From: Megalonaias nervosa
Taxonomy: Eukaryota > Mollusca > Bivalvia > Unionida > Unionidae
Length of the DNA stretch: 64,000 nt
Direction of reading: 5' to 3'
Assembly: GCA_016617855.1 (NCBI GenBank)
Contig: JAECUM010009709.1
Coordinates: 22,325 to 86,324, forward strand
The translations under genes and the position numbers were made by a program. Positions 1-10,854 of the stretch are shown piece after piece (positions within the stretch are counted from its first letter, which is position 1; every line of letters begins with the position of its first letter). The notes under the pieces are model-generated. The model did no database searches. It saw nothing but the letters and a program-made list of their open reading frames with translations, and was not told the DNA's origin.

Positions 1-722
1 TTAAGCGTATCTCTCCAAACAGCAAATTTGTTTTATTCCATGTTGGCACTTGAACCTCTAATGCCATCTATGACTAGCCATGATCCATACTTTTTGCCAT
101 TTTCTCTGCATGGGCTTTGATAATTGTTCCATACATCGATTGTTCATATTGCTGTGTGAACAAGGTATAAACAGCATCATCTAATTCTGTATCAGTTGTA
201 GTCCATGCCCAATTTTCATTGGAACCCATCATCAGAATCAACATCGTGCAAGTAATCCCAAAATTTCTACTCATCCTTCAGCCAACCTTTGAGTGTTGAC
301 TTGGCAACTAAGTTCACTACAAACTCTCAGCCTTGCTTCACTATTATGAACCCTATTTATGACACAAAGTTTTTCATTCACTGATTCACCAAGTATGCCT
401 TTCACTTGACTCCTTTACTCTCCATTATCACATTTACAAATGATTTGGATATATTACTAGTACATATTCTTCAATGATTTAAAATACATAAAATTTGAAA
501 CATGTTTGACAGGTCTAATAAAATGGATTTATTTTGAGACACAATAATGATCACAAGACCTTAAAGCTGGCAGGATTTGCATGCCTTTGAACATTTTTGT
601 TGTACCTCCCTTACCTGATTTGATAAAACAAAGACATATTTAATGTGATAAAACAATACAGATCTCTTTTAATTGATTTTCACAATGCAAGAAATGCTTT
701 GAAGTCGTAGATCAAAATAGAG
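1..722 (-). mobile_element. Left part of pogo-like DNA transposon, cut by an LTR element
   Basis: Positions about 600-720 match, with substitutions, 40085-40225 of the pogo-like element at 39184-40763. The match resumes on the far side of the LTR element, at 5435 onward. I therefore read 1-722 plus 5435-5990 as one transposon split by the 723-5434 insertion. A transposase fragment lies at 60-274. The other terminus lies beyond the window start. Classification as Tc1/mariner-pogo rests on the terminal sequence, the TA flank and the HTH-like protein fragment, so it is inference. Confidence 0.6.
60..274 (-). pseudogene. pogo/Tigger-type transposase fragment (CENP-B-like HTH)
   Basis: The reading frame opens with an ATG at 274 and runs about 66 codons to a stop near 74. 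The stretch from about residue 30, reading LDDAVYTLFTQQYEQ and ending AEKMAKSMDH, resembles the second DNA-binding helix-turn-helix of pogo/Tigger/Jerky transposases, where an acidic leucine start is followed by a WF-QQR-like core. In the family this domain binds the element's terminal repeats; the catalytic DDE domain would follow to the left, outside the window. The stop and lack of downstream domains show a broken copy. Its orientation fits the right-hand terminus at 5990 being the 5' end of the transposon. A diverged relative of the family is the main alternative. Confidence 0.5.
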
Positions 723-903
723 TGTTACGTGTAGGCTCATACAAATGTAACAGAAGAAAAGAGTGAAGTCAACAAGCTTTGTATATTTTAACAAAATCAT
801 TTATTTCCCTAGAAAACAATGTAGAAATTGGTAAATAGGACTTACAGTTTGTGAATATAATCCAAAATTTGATCCTAAGAATGAAAACACAAGTCCTATC
901 ACA
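723..903 (-). repeat. Truncated 3' LTR (terminal 181 bases)
   Basis: Starts TGTTACGTGTAGGCTC and matches 4516-4696 almost exactly; four substitutions are visible. At about 903 it changes without transition into integrase/RT-linker coding sequence, so about 740 bases of LTR and the 3' half of pol are gone. Confidence 0.85.
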
Positions 904-2435
904 GGTTTTGAATCTACAATTTCAACGTCATGAAAATTTTTATTTGTCCTTGTAGGAATATCCGGAAACAAGTGCTCATATTCGAATAATAACTGTTTAA
1001 GTTCATTTCTTTCTTGTTGTTGCAAATGTAAAAGTTTCTGGTCTAAATCTTTCATAATTTCCGAATTCCGAAGATTTGTTGCTCCAAGGTCAATGGTGTC
1101 CAATTGAATTTCTTCACTTAAATCCTCAGTTGGTGGGACAGGTACAACTAAATTAATTGTATGATTTACTTGGCTATCTCTTTCAATATACTCCTTTAAC
1201 ATGTTAATGTGGCAAAGTTGTTTTTGTTTTTGCCTACCAGGAGTATTTATGATGTAATTTAGATCATTTGCTTTCTTTTCAACCGTGTATGGACCGTAAT
1301 ACTTGGCGTGAAGGGGATTAGGTGGAATGGGCAAGAGAGCTAGAACTCTATCACCAGGCTGAAAACTCCTATCCCTTGAGTTTTTATCATATCTTGATTT
1401 CATTCTGGACTGAGTAGAGTGCAGATTTGCTCTTGCGACCTCACAAACCTTTGACAATTTGTACTTAAAATCAGAAACAAAGTCAAGAAGATTGAGCTCA
1501 GTGTCTTCATTTGCAAGAAGTTTCTCTTTCAACAACTTCAAAGGTCCATGCACAGTATGTCCGAAAACTAGTTCAAAGGGACTGAATCCTAAAGATTCTT
1601 GAATGGACTCCCTAAGAGCAAACAAAAGTAAATGAATGCCTTCATTCCAATCTTTGCTAGTATCAAAGCAATATGATCGAATCATATTCTTTAAAGTCTG
1701 ATGAAATCTTTCTAAGGCCCCTTGGCTCTCAGGATGATAGGCAGAAGATTTAAACTGTCTAATGCCTAATTCATGCATAGTTTGCTGGAAAATTCCAGAC
1801 ATGAAATTTGACCCTTGATCCGATTGGACAGATTTGGGAAGGCCAAATTGAGTGAAAAACTTTATTAAAGCTTTTACTATAGTTTTGGTTTTAATATTCC
1901 TCAAAGGAATTGCCTCTGGGAATCTTGTTGACGCACACATAATGGTCAACAAATATTGGTTACCTGACTTGGTCTTAGGTAAGGGACCAACACAATCTAC
2001 CATAATTCTGCTAAATGGTTTGTCAAATGCAGGAATAGGTTGCAGATGAGCCTTAGGTATCTTCTGATTGGGTTTTCCTACCATTTGACAAGTATGACAA
2101 GATCTACAAAATTTACAAACATCACTTTTGATTTTTGGCCAATAAAATTGAGTCAAGATCTTGTTATAAGTTTTATTTATCCCTAAATGACCAGTCAGAG
2201 GAGTTTCATGGGCCAAACTAAGTATTTCCTATCTGTAAGATTTTGGAACTACAATCTGATAGTTCACTGACCACTCGTCATTAGCAGGTACCCCGGGAGG
2301 TCTCTATTTTCTCATAAGAATTCCATTTTTAATGAAATAACAGACAGGTACTTCAGTGCCTTCAGTTTCACTAATGGCCCTCTGAAACAAACAGGAAATC
2401 TCAGGATCTTTTTCCTGTTCGAAGACAAGTGATTG
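904..2435 (-). pseudogene. pol: integrase, GPY/F module and start of RT
   Basis: From an ATG at 2216 the frame stays open for over 430 codons. It holds an N-terminal zinc-binding region (histidines 3 and 10, then CKFCRSCHTC at 34-43) and the integrase core with D74 (VDCVGP), D133 (QSDQGSNF) and E169 (GALERFHQ), the D-x58-D-x35-E spacing of retroviral-type integrases. The GPYTVEKK motif marks the GPY/F module. After this comes a linker and the segment HLFPDIPTRTNK..HDVEIVDSKP, which in this family opens the reverse transcriptase. The frame then runs into LTR sequence. Upstream, 2217-2435 still translates to recognisable integrase N-terminus (RKxRPPGVPAND) but carries stops. Integrase inserts the cDNA copy into the genome; this copy can no longer do so. 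Confidence 0.85.
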
Positions 2436-3226
2436 TCATTTATCACCCTGATTAGATAAAAGAGAATGAGTATTTAAAAGAGGATCACTGTGATCAATAC
2501 CAGCTGATTGATCCAAATTAGAAGTGAAAGTGACCTCATTAAAAGCCTGACCAATACATGTGTCAGCTAAAGGAATATTTTCTTTATCAAAATCATTCTC
2601 AAGAGCTTTCTTTGACATAGCTCTGGTAACTGCACAAGCTGGATATAACTCAGGGTATTCTTTTTCAATAAGATCAACTTTCTGATCCAAAGAAGGCTTG
2701 TCAGTTACAAGTGGATTAACCACAACCTTGTCTCCAGCTAGGTCGTTGCCTAGCAACAAATGAATGCCCTCAACGCGTAAGTTAGACACTATACCGACTG
2801 TCACAGGTCCTGAAACTAAGTCTGATGACAAATTTACAGAGTGGAGAGGAACATTAACAAAGCCACACTCTACTCCCTGAATGAGAACACTCTCATCAGA
2901 ACAGGACTTCTCAGAAGAAGGCAAAATACCTGACACTAAAGACTCTGAGAAGCTCCTGTATCCCTTAAAATTTTAATAGGGATAGGATTGGCCGAATCAC
3001 CCAAGAATGATACAGAACCCTTCGACATGAATGGTTCATCATTCTCCATAATAAAATCAGACCCAACAAATGTATTGCTTTCAATACATGACCATGACCT
3101 TGACCTCTTACAAATAAGAGCATTTGGGATAGGTCTATCTTGATTCTGGTGCCTATATTTCAACTTGAAGCAATCAGAAATGATGTGTCCTTTTTTTTTG
3201 CAATAGGTACACGTAGGCAGAGACAA
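2436..3226 (-). pseudogene. Zinc knuckle and aspartic protease region of gag-pol
   Basis: Two overlapping reading frames. The first (3226-2936) contains CTYCKKKGHIISDCFKLK, a CCHC-type nucleic-acid-binding knuckle (C-x2-C-x4-H-x4-C pattern), and ends at ILRDTGASQS, the DTGA active-site motif of retroelement aspartic proteases. The protein continues in another frame at 2936-2436, where the segment around LLLGNDLAG fits the conserved second half of the protease. A frameshift near 2936 and a stop near 3230 separate these parts. The protease normally cuts the polyprotein. Integrase follows directly, without RT between. Confidence 0.8.
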
Positions 3227-3229
3227 GGA

Positions 3230-4404
3230 TTATGAATCAAGTTTATCAGAAGCTTGATTTTTAGAAGTTGTGCCAGATTGAATTTTAGGAGGAGTCGTAT
3301 TTGGCTGAAATACCTTTCTGCCAGTAGACTGCTGAGTGAATGATTTGCCTACAACAGGAACTTTATGAGTTAAGGAGTACTCATCGGCAGCAAGAGCAGC
3401 ATTTTCCAAGGTTTCAATCTTATGCTCTTCAAGATGATTCTTAATATCATTAGGAACACAGTTTTTGAACTCTTCAAGTAATACAAGTTGTTCAAGACTT
3501 CATAATCATGTTCAACTTTCTTGGCTAAGCACCATCTCTTAAATAACTGTTCTTTTTCTCTAGCAAATTCGACATAAGTCTGTCCAGCTTCCTTTTTGTA
3601 GTTCCTGAATTTTTGCCGATAAGCCTCAGGGACTAACGCATAACCCCTTAAGATGCACTCCTTAACCAAATCATAATCAGAACTCTGTTGTACTGACAGG
3701 GATGCATAGATATTTCGGGCTTTGCCAAAAAGTACACATTGCAATAATTGAGTCCAATGCTCCCTTGGCCGTTTCAAATTTTCAGCAACTTTTTCAAAAT
3801 AGATAGAATATTTGTCTACTTCCTTTTCACTAAAAGGAGGAACTAACCTGATATTTTTTGTAATGTCAAAACTTGAATCTGTATGTGAAGTGGAATCGTG
3901 CTTGCCACTTGCCAGCTCAAATTCTTTCATTCTAAGTTGAAATTTCCTTTCATCCTTCTCTCTTTGTAACTGCATCTGTCTCTCTCTCTCCTCTTTCTTA
4001 AATTGTACTTGTTTATCTTTCTCTCTCTCCTGTCTCTCTTTCTCCTTTTCTTCAAACTGCATTTGCAATTGCTTCTCTTCAAATTGCAACTGCATCTGTT
4101 CTTTCTCTTTCTGAAGCTCGAACTTCCTTAACTCTACTTCCATTTTGCATTTCGTTTTTATTTCCATTACTTTAATGTCAGTGTCTGTCATAGACTTATT
4201 GACTGATGCCAAAACACTTTTATCAAAAATATTTTTCCCCACCAAATGTTGGATCAAAATATTTTTAATTTCTTGTTTCGTTAAGGAAGATTTTGCTTCA
4301 GAAAGATCATACTTTCTGGCAAGTTCAAGCAACTCATCTTTTTTCAGACTATCCAACTGCTCCTGAGTTGGATTAGAAAGAAATATTTCCACTTTTGATG
4401 GCAT
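3230..4404 (-). pseudogene. gag-like polyprotein
   Basis: The likely start is the ATG at 4404 (MPSKVEIFLS); the frame is open further upstream, but that stretch lies in the leader and LTR. Residues about 80-160 form a highly charged Glu/Lys/Gln-rich coiled coil (repeats of EKERQ and MQLQFEEK type). A domain with PPFSEKEVDKYSIYFEKVA and HWTQLLQCVLFGKA follows, typical of gag capsids and close to SCAN domains. A frameshift near 3500 moves the C-terminal part into another frame up to the stop at about 3230. The product would form the particle packaging the element RNA. Confidence 0.75.
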
Positions 4405-4487
4405 TGTAAATGAAAGCCTGTTGTTTTCACTTAAGATTTCACACAAAATGTAAAATAGTACTTGGAATTTAATCATAATTCTTATAT

Positions 4488-4515
4488 CCCAAGGACGAGC
4501 GACCCAATTTTCTCC
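4488..4515 (-). promoter_or_regulatory. Putative primer-binding region next to 5' LTR
   Basis: Directly inside the 5' LTR, the minus strand reads GGAGAAAATTGGGTCGCTCG followed by TCCTTGGGAT. The TTGGG..GCTCGTCC core resembles sites complementary to a tRNA 3' end in many vertebrate and invertebrate LTR elements. I could not compare it with a tRNA set. Confidence 0.4.
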
Positions 4516-5434
4516 TGTTACGTGTAGGCTCGTACAAATGTAACAGAAGAAAAGAGTGAAGTCAACAAGCTTTGTATATTTTAACAAAATAATTTATTTT
4601 CCTAGAAAACAATGTAAAAATTGGTAAATAGGACTTACAGTTTGTGAATATAATCCAAAATTTGATCCTAAGAATGAAAACACAAGTCCTATCACTAAAC
4701 AGTTCTATTAGAATCCAGGTTCGAATATCGATGACGTACAAATATGGAAGGCGATAATTTCAGATGTGGTCCAATGTATGAATATCAACAATTCCTCAAT
4801 TGAATCACAGTTCTTGTTTCCGAATAATTCCAGAATAAATTTCCATGAATATCTTTCAGAATTTTTTATAAAAAAGTCAACTTGTTGAGTTTCCAGGAGA
4901 ATAAATTATTAAATCCAAAAATCAGATGAAAAACAAACAATCTGGCAACAAATAAAAATAACACCTTGTTCCTTCAAGATGTTAAAACAACTCTGACAGA
5001 AGAATATTAAGAATGCGTATTTAAACCCCAAAAACATCATTTCAAGTCTCGCGAGATGGGTCATATGGTCTCTTACTACAAGAAATCTATCATGTACGCC
5101 AGTGTAGCCCCACTTAAAAACCAATAATAAATAAACGTTGTTTACACATGGTGATCATGCAAGGAAAGTATGGCCCTGATACTGACCAATCATTTTAACT
5201 GCCTGTTTACAAACTTCCCCAACCTAAGACGAACTAGGTTAACTAAAAATAATTCTCATGTAACACGTTTTACGTCTTAGATAAATAACATTTAGTAAAA
5301 GAAAATATCGAATTACTGAAAAAGAATTTTGAATCCTTTCAATAATCATTACAATAAAATGTAATGAAACAAAAATAAAATAAAAAATAATTTTAAAACT
5401 AACACACAAGCAGTTTAATTACATATACGTAACA
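4516..5434 (-). repeat. 5' LTR of the Gmr1-like element
   Basis: About 919 bases bounded by TGTTACG and CGTAACA, a 7-base inverted terminal pair of the TG..CA type. The left end is shared with 723-903, and the same terminal pair bounds a related solo LTR at 50360-51211. Confidence 0.85.
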
Positions 5435-5990
5435 AGAACTATCACTTAATTAGGTTTTTACATAAGTGCTTGTGGGTATTGATGTGATGGTGAATTGACT
5501 CTTTTCATGTTTTAATAGAAAAAAAACATGCCATGATTATACTGCCTACACAGAAACAGGATTTATTAAAATATGAATTTCACCTGGTAAGTCATATTTA
5601 ATTGGATTTTATTTTTTCAATGTTGCCATCTGTTGGCATTTACCAGAGGTTTTCATTGATCACTATTTCTGACACCATACATTATTTACTTACAGCGTAT
5701 TGTGAAATATTTTTCCAATAAAATGTAACAAAATATGTTATATCTTATTAAAACTTGCAAATTTCATAATGCTGATTCAAACTTTTCAGGCACTAACTGA
5801 CATTTTCAATTTTAAAACGAGCAATATATCATGGTTTCATTTACCAGTTCTAACTGCAATTTTTGTTACATTCAACACATTGGGTCCAATTTTGAATATC
5901 TTCTTTGAAAGAAAAGATGGATCCATGCTGGACACTGCATTACAAGCGGCTTCACGAGTTATCTGGACATGAGTTATCAAGGGAGTGTTG
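5435..5990 (-). mobile_element. Right part and terminus of the pogo-like transposon
   Basis: Aligns along its length with 40240-40763 of the second copy, including a block with AAACGAGCRATATATCA. It ends CGAGTTAT..GAGTTATCAAGGGAGTGTTG followed by TA, matching the terminal inverted repeat of the 39184-40763 copy. An open frame at 5769-5972 on the plus strand is only part of this repeat. Confidence 0.7.
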
Positions 5991-6600
5991 TACAGAGCTT
6001 TAAATTACATTCAATTTTCCATGTGAATTAAATCATAATGAATCAACTAATATTGTTCCTCAATGCGTCATGAGATATATATCTTTCTCTGCATCATAAA
6101 AATACCATTGTTATTCAAACAACATACATTAGTAATGCTTTACCTACACACTCTAATAGAATACTTTGAATGCCACCTTAATTAAATCTTTCACCACTAA
6201 ATAACTACAAGGGAAAGACTACCATTCAACACTAAGTAACTTTCAAGATCTTAATAAAAGTAGGCAACATATTTTCAATGACTTGTATAAATTTCATTTC
6301 TTGTGATATTTGTTACCATTGTAAAGAAGACAAATTCAGGTTTCTGAAAATATTCTCATAAGCAAGTTTAGTCTCACACAGATGATTATACAGGTAAATC
6401 AAAAGGAAAGTTAAAGGTAAATTTCACTGTATTATCTATAAAATTTTGAATAAAGTGTTTAAAGAGTAATATGTGGTCTATTTTTGATCCATTGTGGTGT
6501 TCTTACAAATCATGGCCTGAACAAATGCAATGTTATCTCAAAATTCAAGCAAATCCAAAGGTGTGTTAACGATATTTCTACAGGTATTTAAAACCTGAAG
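5991..6600. other. No gene recognised
   Basis: AT-rich sequence between the pogo-like terminus and the piggyBac remnant. The left piggyBac end should lie here, but no TTAA plus CCCTTT terminus is visible. Confidence 0.5.
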
Positions 6601-8798
6601 TATACATGGTTTTATGTTCATTTCAATGGAAATAAATATGAAATAAAACACATGTTTTGACTGTGAACCAGATTAATTTAGCAAAAATCCAAGGCAGTTC
6701 TTTGGCAAACACATCATTTATATGTACATGCACACCTGTGCAGGCACAAATATCATTGTCAGAAGTATACTTTTGTGTGACAGTCACGGAAGCAAGTGCT
6801 GCGAGCAATGCAGCACAGGGGAATATCACACTTCTCACAAGCCATTGTTGTTTTCGTCCTTTTGTAAGGGTTATCCCTCACTGATGTACCAGGGCAGCTT
6901 GCCAAATAATTGCGATGTTTCTTATTGCATACTGTGTACAATCTGACTGATCCATCTGCACTTGTTGGCCAATGGCCTTTGTCATCAAGTCTACTGTCAT
7001 TGTTGCTTTCACTTCTGGGACGCTTGAAAGGGCGTTTGGACCTGAATGTTCCAATAAGTGCATGAGAAACATTATGGCGAAATGACAGCAAGTCCCATTT
7101 CATTTTAAAAGGAGGATTATGATCAATGACAGTTCCCTCAGTGATAAAGGCATTGTACAACGACAGCTTCCGCAACTTCGCTTCTACTTTTCGGTACCAT
7201 TGCACAGACTTCTTGGAACGATTTATCCTTGTATTCTGATCAAGCCTGTCTACTCCTCCCATGTACTGTGCATAGGCAAGCACAGCTGGTGTTGCTGGAA
7301 GCTCGTTCTCAGTCCCATCTTTGTTTCTCCATGCTGTAGTCATACCAGGTTCAACAGGTGCATGGAAAGATGACAGGTAGTATACAACTGTGTTGTCCTT
7401 CCAATAAGATGCAAGTAATGGACCACACATGAGCCAGTCTGATGATCCTCTGGCTAGGCGTCTTGCTACTGCATTTGACAAGACTAAGTCCTTTGGATAT
7501 CCATTTAAATTTGTGCGCACTGTGCCACAAAGGTAGGTATTTATGCAATAAAGGTAATCTGCTAACTGAGGACTGGTGTAAGAGTTGTCAGTGTAGATGA
7601 CATATCCTTTCATTTGCAAAGGTCTTGTTAGTTCATTAACTACTCTGGCTGCCAAACCTAGATTTCTGTTCACAAGAGTTCCATTTTTCCCAAGGTAGAC
7701 CTCAAAATTGTAGCAATATGCTGACACTGCATCTGCAACCACCCATAACTTGATGCCAAACTTGACAGGTTTGTCTTTTATGTATTGTTTGATTCCAAGT
7801 CTACCTTTAAACGGTACCATGCCTTCATCCACAGATATTTCTCTGCCTGGAACATATTCTGACTTGAATTGCTGACAACAGTGGTCTAATATGAATCTTG
7901 AAGATTTTGACTGGTATCATCACAGAAATGCAGGTAGTGTTTTACCTGGACAAACCTGTCACGTGACATAACTTCTCCGAAATTTGATCCAACAAGCCAG
8001 AATTTCTCATTTTTATACCAATACAGTTCATCTCTGTCGAATTTCATAACTTCCATCAATATCAACAGGCCATAAAATGCGTTTATTTCTGATAACGTGA
8101 CATCAGTCCAAACACCTTTGTGTTGATTTGGGTCAGTCTCTTGCCTCAGGTGTGCATTGGTATTTGTAAATCTTGCCATTTTCTGATAACACATAGTCAC
8201 TATAAAATAGCTCAAAATATTCAAGGGTGTTCCTGATCCATCAAATACTCATGTTGGACCTACACATTCGGAAAATGTGTGAATATTATGTTCTGATGGA
8301 GATTTTGTCCACTGACAAAATTCAGGTGTCTCATACACATCGGTGAGTTCAAAACCTTCAAATTCCTCATTGTCATCACTATCGCCAACAATATCACACC
8401 ATTCTTGTTGTAGACGTTCTCTCTCTACTTGATTTATCTTTACAAGATCAAAATTGCAGATATTTTCAATTATTTCATCCCCAGATAATTCCAATTCATC
8501 AGACAAGTCCGCCATTTTGGAAGTACTTAGGCAACTTCAAAGATTTCCATTTATAGATTGGAAAAACCCCCTTTCTTGTAAAGAACCTACCTTAAAGTCC
8601 GAAAGTATCCAAATAGTATGCAACTGAATCAACGGATGAATTAAATATTTACAATAGGGGAATCCCAGACATTGACCAATCAGAGAATTTATTGCCAAAA
8701 CAAGACAGGTATGTAAGACCGGAATACCAGTCTGCAGTGTTGAGCAGGAGTTATTGTTCCTGGACCGCTTTACCGGTCTGTAGTGTTGAAAGGGTTAA
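6600..8798 (-). mobile_element. piggyBac transposon remnant
   Basis: The right end is clear: in outward reading the minus strand begins CCCTTTCAACACTACAGACC at 8794, directly next to TTAA (8795-8798), the piggyBac target site. A related subterminal copy (CAGTCTGCAGTGTTGA) lies at 8730-8745. The body is the broken transposase at 6759-8515. The left terminus was not found, so the start given is approximate. Confidence 0.8.
6759..8515 (-). pseudogene. piggyBac-type transposase, three frames
   Basis: The protein is spread over three blocks. Positions 8515-8249 carry an acidic N-terminus (MADLSDELELSGDE). Positions 8224-7886 carry the start of the DDE_Tnp_1_7 domain, with KGVWTDVTLSEINAFYGLLI and YWYKNEKF..FGEVMSRDRF. 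Positions 7832-6759 carry the catalytic core and C-terminus. In the last block the three family aspartates are present: ISVDEGM (D2 of the block), IYTDNSYTS (D82) and GGVDRLDQ (D195). A complete cysteine-rich C-terminal domain follows (CNKKH..CPG..CEKCDIPLCC..CF..CH). Piggybac transposases excise precisely and insert at TTAA. Frameshifts near 8240 and 7860 disable this copy; otherwise it is well preserved and probably young. Confidence 0.9.
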
Positions 8799-8972
8799 TA
8801 TTTAATTGCAACTTTAAATAACTTTAAATTTGTGGTCAAGCTTAAACTAAAACCACAAAACTTGGTACCCCATGAATAATAATGAATTAATAGTACCAGG
8901 AAAAGAAAAAATGCCATAAACAGTTATGTTTGTGAGCTATGAAGGAGCTGGCACTGGTAATAGAATGGTCTG

Positions 8973-9612
8973 GTGCCATTAAACATTGACTACTTTGGTC
9001 CAGAAATTGGATATCAACAGAATACTGCTGGTGCCAGAATGGGTGATCAAGAAGGTTTCCAACAGGCTAAAAGTCCCAATGACCATACCAGGAAGAGTAG
9101 ACCAACTGGGAGAACAGATTTAAAAGGTAACATCATCCTAACATATATAACTGGGACTTCCGAATGTCTGAAGTGCAATTTTCAACAACACAAAATTAAT
9201 GTGTATTTTAAACCGTACCAGACCTTAAGACGGATGCTAGTTCACCCAAAGGATAAGTCTGATGAGAAAGATATTTGTGGACCTATCTATCACATTAAAG
9301 GTGAAGGACAGGGTGAAAGTCAGTGCCATCATCACTATATTGGGGAAACAGAAAGGACATTGAAAGCGAGATTCAGTGAAGACCAAGCTCATCTGAAGTA
9401 TCACAGCACATCCATTTGCCCTGGTCATACTGTAACTTTGAGCTCAGTAACAATCTTAGTTCAAGAACAAGCCTGGTTTGAGCAGGGATGGGGGCCACTA
9501 CATCCCGCTGCATATGTGGGACAATCTGTTAACACTGCTCACCAAACCATTCCAATGAGTGATGTTAACAGTCAGTAGAGATTAAATCAACTGACTGATG
9601 AAGTCCTTAATG
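8973..9612 (+). pseudogene. Penelope-like element: GIY-YIG endonuclease tail
   Basis: A 201-codon frame ends at 9578. Residues 55-125 read TGTSECLKC, then YFKPYQTLRRMLVHPKDK, then GPIYHIK and YIGETERTLKARFSE. This is the linker plus GIY-YIG nuclease of Penelope-like retroelements: GPIY corresponds to GIY, and the YIG is intact. The later PGHTVTL..VTILVQEQAWFEQG also fits the family, and the next stretch (GWGPLHPAAYVGQSV) is frameshifted: the +1 frame there gives MWDNLLTLLTKP, the usual C-terminus. The RT domain is absent, as expected for a 5'-truncated copy. The sequence continues to 9612, where a hAT element is inserted, and resumes at 11108. Confidence 0.8.
9595..9612 (+). ncRNA. Possible hammerhead-ribozyme relic, 5' half
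   Basis: CTGATGA at 9595-9601, followed by AGTCC, matches the conserved hammerhead core box and the first strand of stem II. The second strand and a degraded GAAA box (GGACAAAAG) lie at 11117-11125, beyond the inserted hAT element. Penelope-like elements are known to carry hammerhead motifs. No clear cleavage triplet was identified, so this is a hypothesis. Confidence 0.35.
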
Positions 9613-10317
9613 CAGACCTGTTTACCCATACATTTTCTTGTCAGTATTTTAAGCAATGTCTGTCAGTATTTTTAGAAGGCAGTCAGTATTTTCATTCAGC
9701 GTTTCTAACATTGTAACACAACACACATCACCTGTGAAACAACACACAAATAGTAGACACTATCAATACACTATAATTACCATTATGTAGTACTGCACAA
9801 CATACTGACTATACAATATTCTGTAAATAACTTCTAACTTGTAAAGACACTGGTTTTCAGGCAATTCTGTGTTTCAAGGCAAAATCTGCAGAAATTGAAC
9901 ACCACTGACTTATAAATCCTGTTTATATTATAGTGATAAAAACCAAAAGAATACCTCCGCACACCCAAATTCATTCCGTTATTTACCTCCGTTACTTTCT
10001 CATGAAAATCTGTTTTCTTAGCTTCACACATATCCATAACATTTTAAATAAAGCCAATTCTCTACCTTTTACATGGTTAAGGAAGACTTAATATAAAACA
10101 TTATAACAGAAATTGTTATCACCCATCCACTCAGAAAATAATAACTTCATCTAGATAGGCGAAGGAAATCTTGTTTATTTCATAAAATCTAGTATCAGCT
10201 TTGTCAACATTTACTAGAATGGAAATGAGCTCCATATATTATTTTGTACAAAGTTTGTCAACAATATCAAACTGATCCACTTGGAATTAATATTTTAATG
10301 AAGGCTTAGTCTATGGG

Positions 10318-10460
10318 TTTTTAATGGCGACATAATAGGCACTCTTTATCCTATCCAACTGGTCATCTGTCCACTCTTTGGTAAAATTCTTTGGTTTTGA
10401 CTTCAGGACCAATAGAGCCTCAATGGTCTGATTGCCTAGTGAGGATCTCTGATCTGTAAC
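10318..10460 (-). pseudogene. hAT-like transposase C-terminal fragment
   Basis: Forty-seven consecutive codons without a stop read DQRSSLGNQTIEALLVLKSK, then PKNFTKEWTDDQLDRIKSAY. The RSSLG..TIEALLVLKS segment resembles the C-terminal end of hAT dimerisation domains in BED-type transposases. It lies downstream, in transposase sense, of the zinc-finger fragment at 10486-10854, which supports one gene with a deleted middle. Confidence 0.55.
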
Positions 10461-10485
10461 ATTTTAACTTGTCAGCTGTGCTCAA

Positions 10486-10854
10486 TTACAAATCCATATT
10501 TACAATCAACTCATATAGAATCGCCTCAGCATGTATTATTTGCTTTTGAAGTATGTGTTGATCACTAACTTCCTTTCCCTTCATCACTGACAAAATATTT
10601 CTATTTCCCTTCACTAAAGATTCCAATTTTGCATGATTTTCCGATTCCACGTGCCGTGAACAGTCATTCCTTCCACCATGTGCATAGGAAAAGTCTAAGT
10701 TGCAAACAGTGCATAGCATAAAATGTCCTCCATTAGATGATGGTTTAAGGCATGGCCACAGACTATTATAAACTGGTAGAAAATGCTGCTTTCTATGTTT
10801 AGATTTTCCATTTTCATCATCGGTTTTGTGCTGAAACTTTCTTGTCGGTGACAT
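10486..10854 (-). pseudogene. hAT-like transposase N-terminal BED-type zinc finger
   Basis: A 122-codon frame starts at the ATG at 10854, close to the 5' terminus of the transposon. The segment around residues 47-76 reads CTVCNLDFSYAHGGRNDCSRHVESENH. The C-x2-C pair and the H-x4-H-type pair make a BED-like zinc finger, and HGGRNDC..H is a motif of a common animal hAT-like family. Such fingers bind the element ends. The frame stops before any RNase H-like catalytic domain. Confidence 0.65.

Larger units (their letters stand above)
723..5434 (-). mobile_element. Gmr1-like Ty3/gypsy LTR retrotransposon, defective
   Basis: Order in element sense (right to left): complete 5' LTR (4516-5434), primer-binding region, gag, CCHC knuckle, protease, integrase with GPY/F module, linker and first residues of RT, then an abrupt join to a 181-base LTR end (723-903). 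Integrase follows protease directly, with no RT or RNase H between them, the order of Gmr1-like elements and not of ordinary gypsy. RT, RNase H and most of the 3' LTR are missing. Flanking bases AGAG (left) and AGAA (right) may be a mutated 4-bp target duplication. The two LTR pieces differ at 4 of about 181 positions by eye, so the insertion is not very old. Several frameshifts and stops make it non-coding today. Confidence 0.85.

Noticed and set aside
1852..2049. Plus-strand frame over integrase
   Set aside because: Antisense of the conserved integrase core; the minus frame carries the D-D-E motif. The same applies to 4145-4366 and 55419-55703.
6657..7373. Plus-strand and other-frame ORFs over the piggyBac transposase
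   Set aside because: They lie within the better supported minus-strand transposase.
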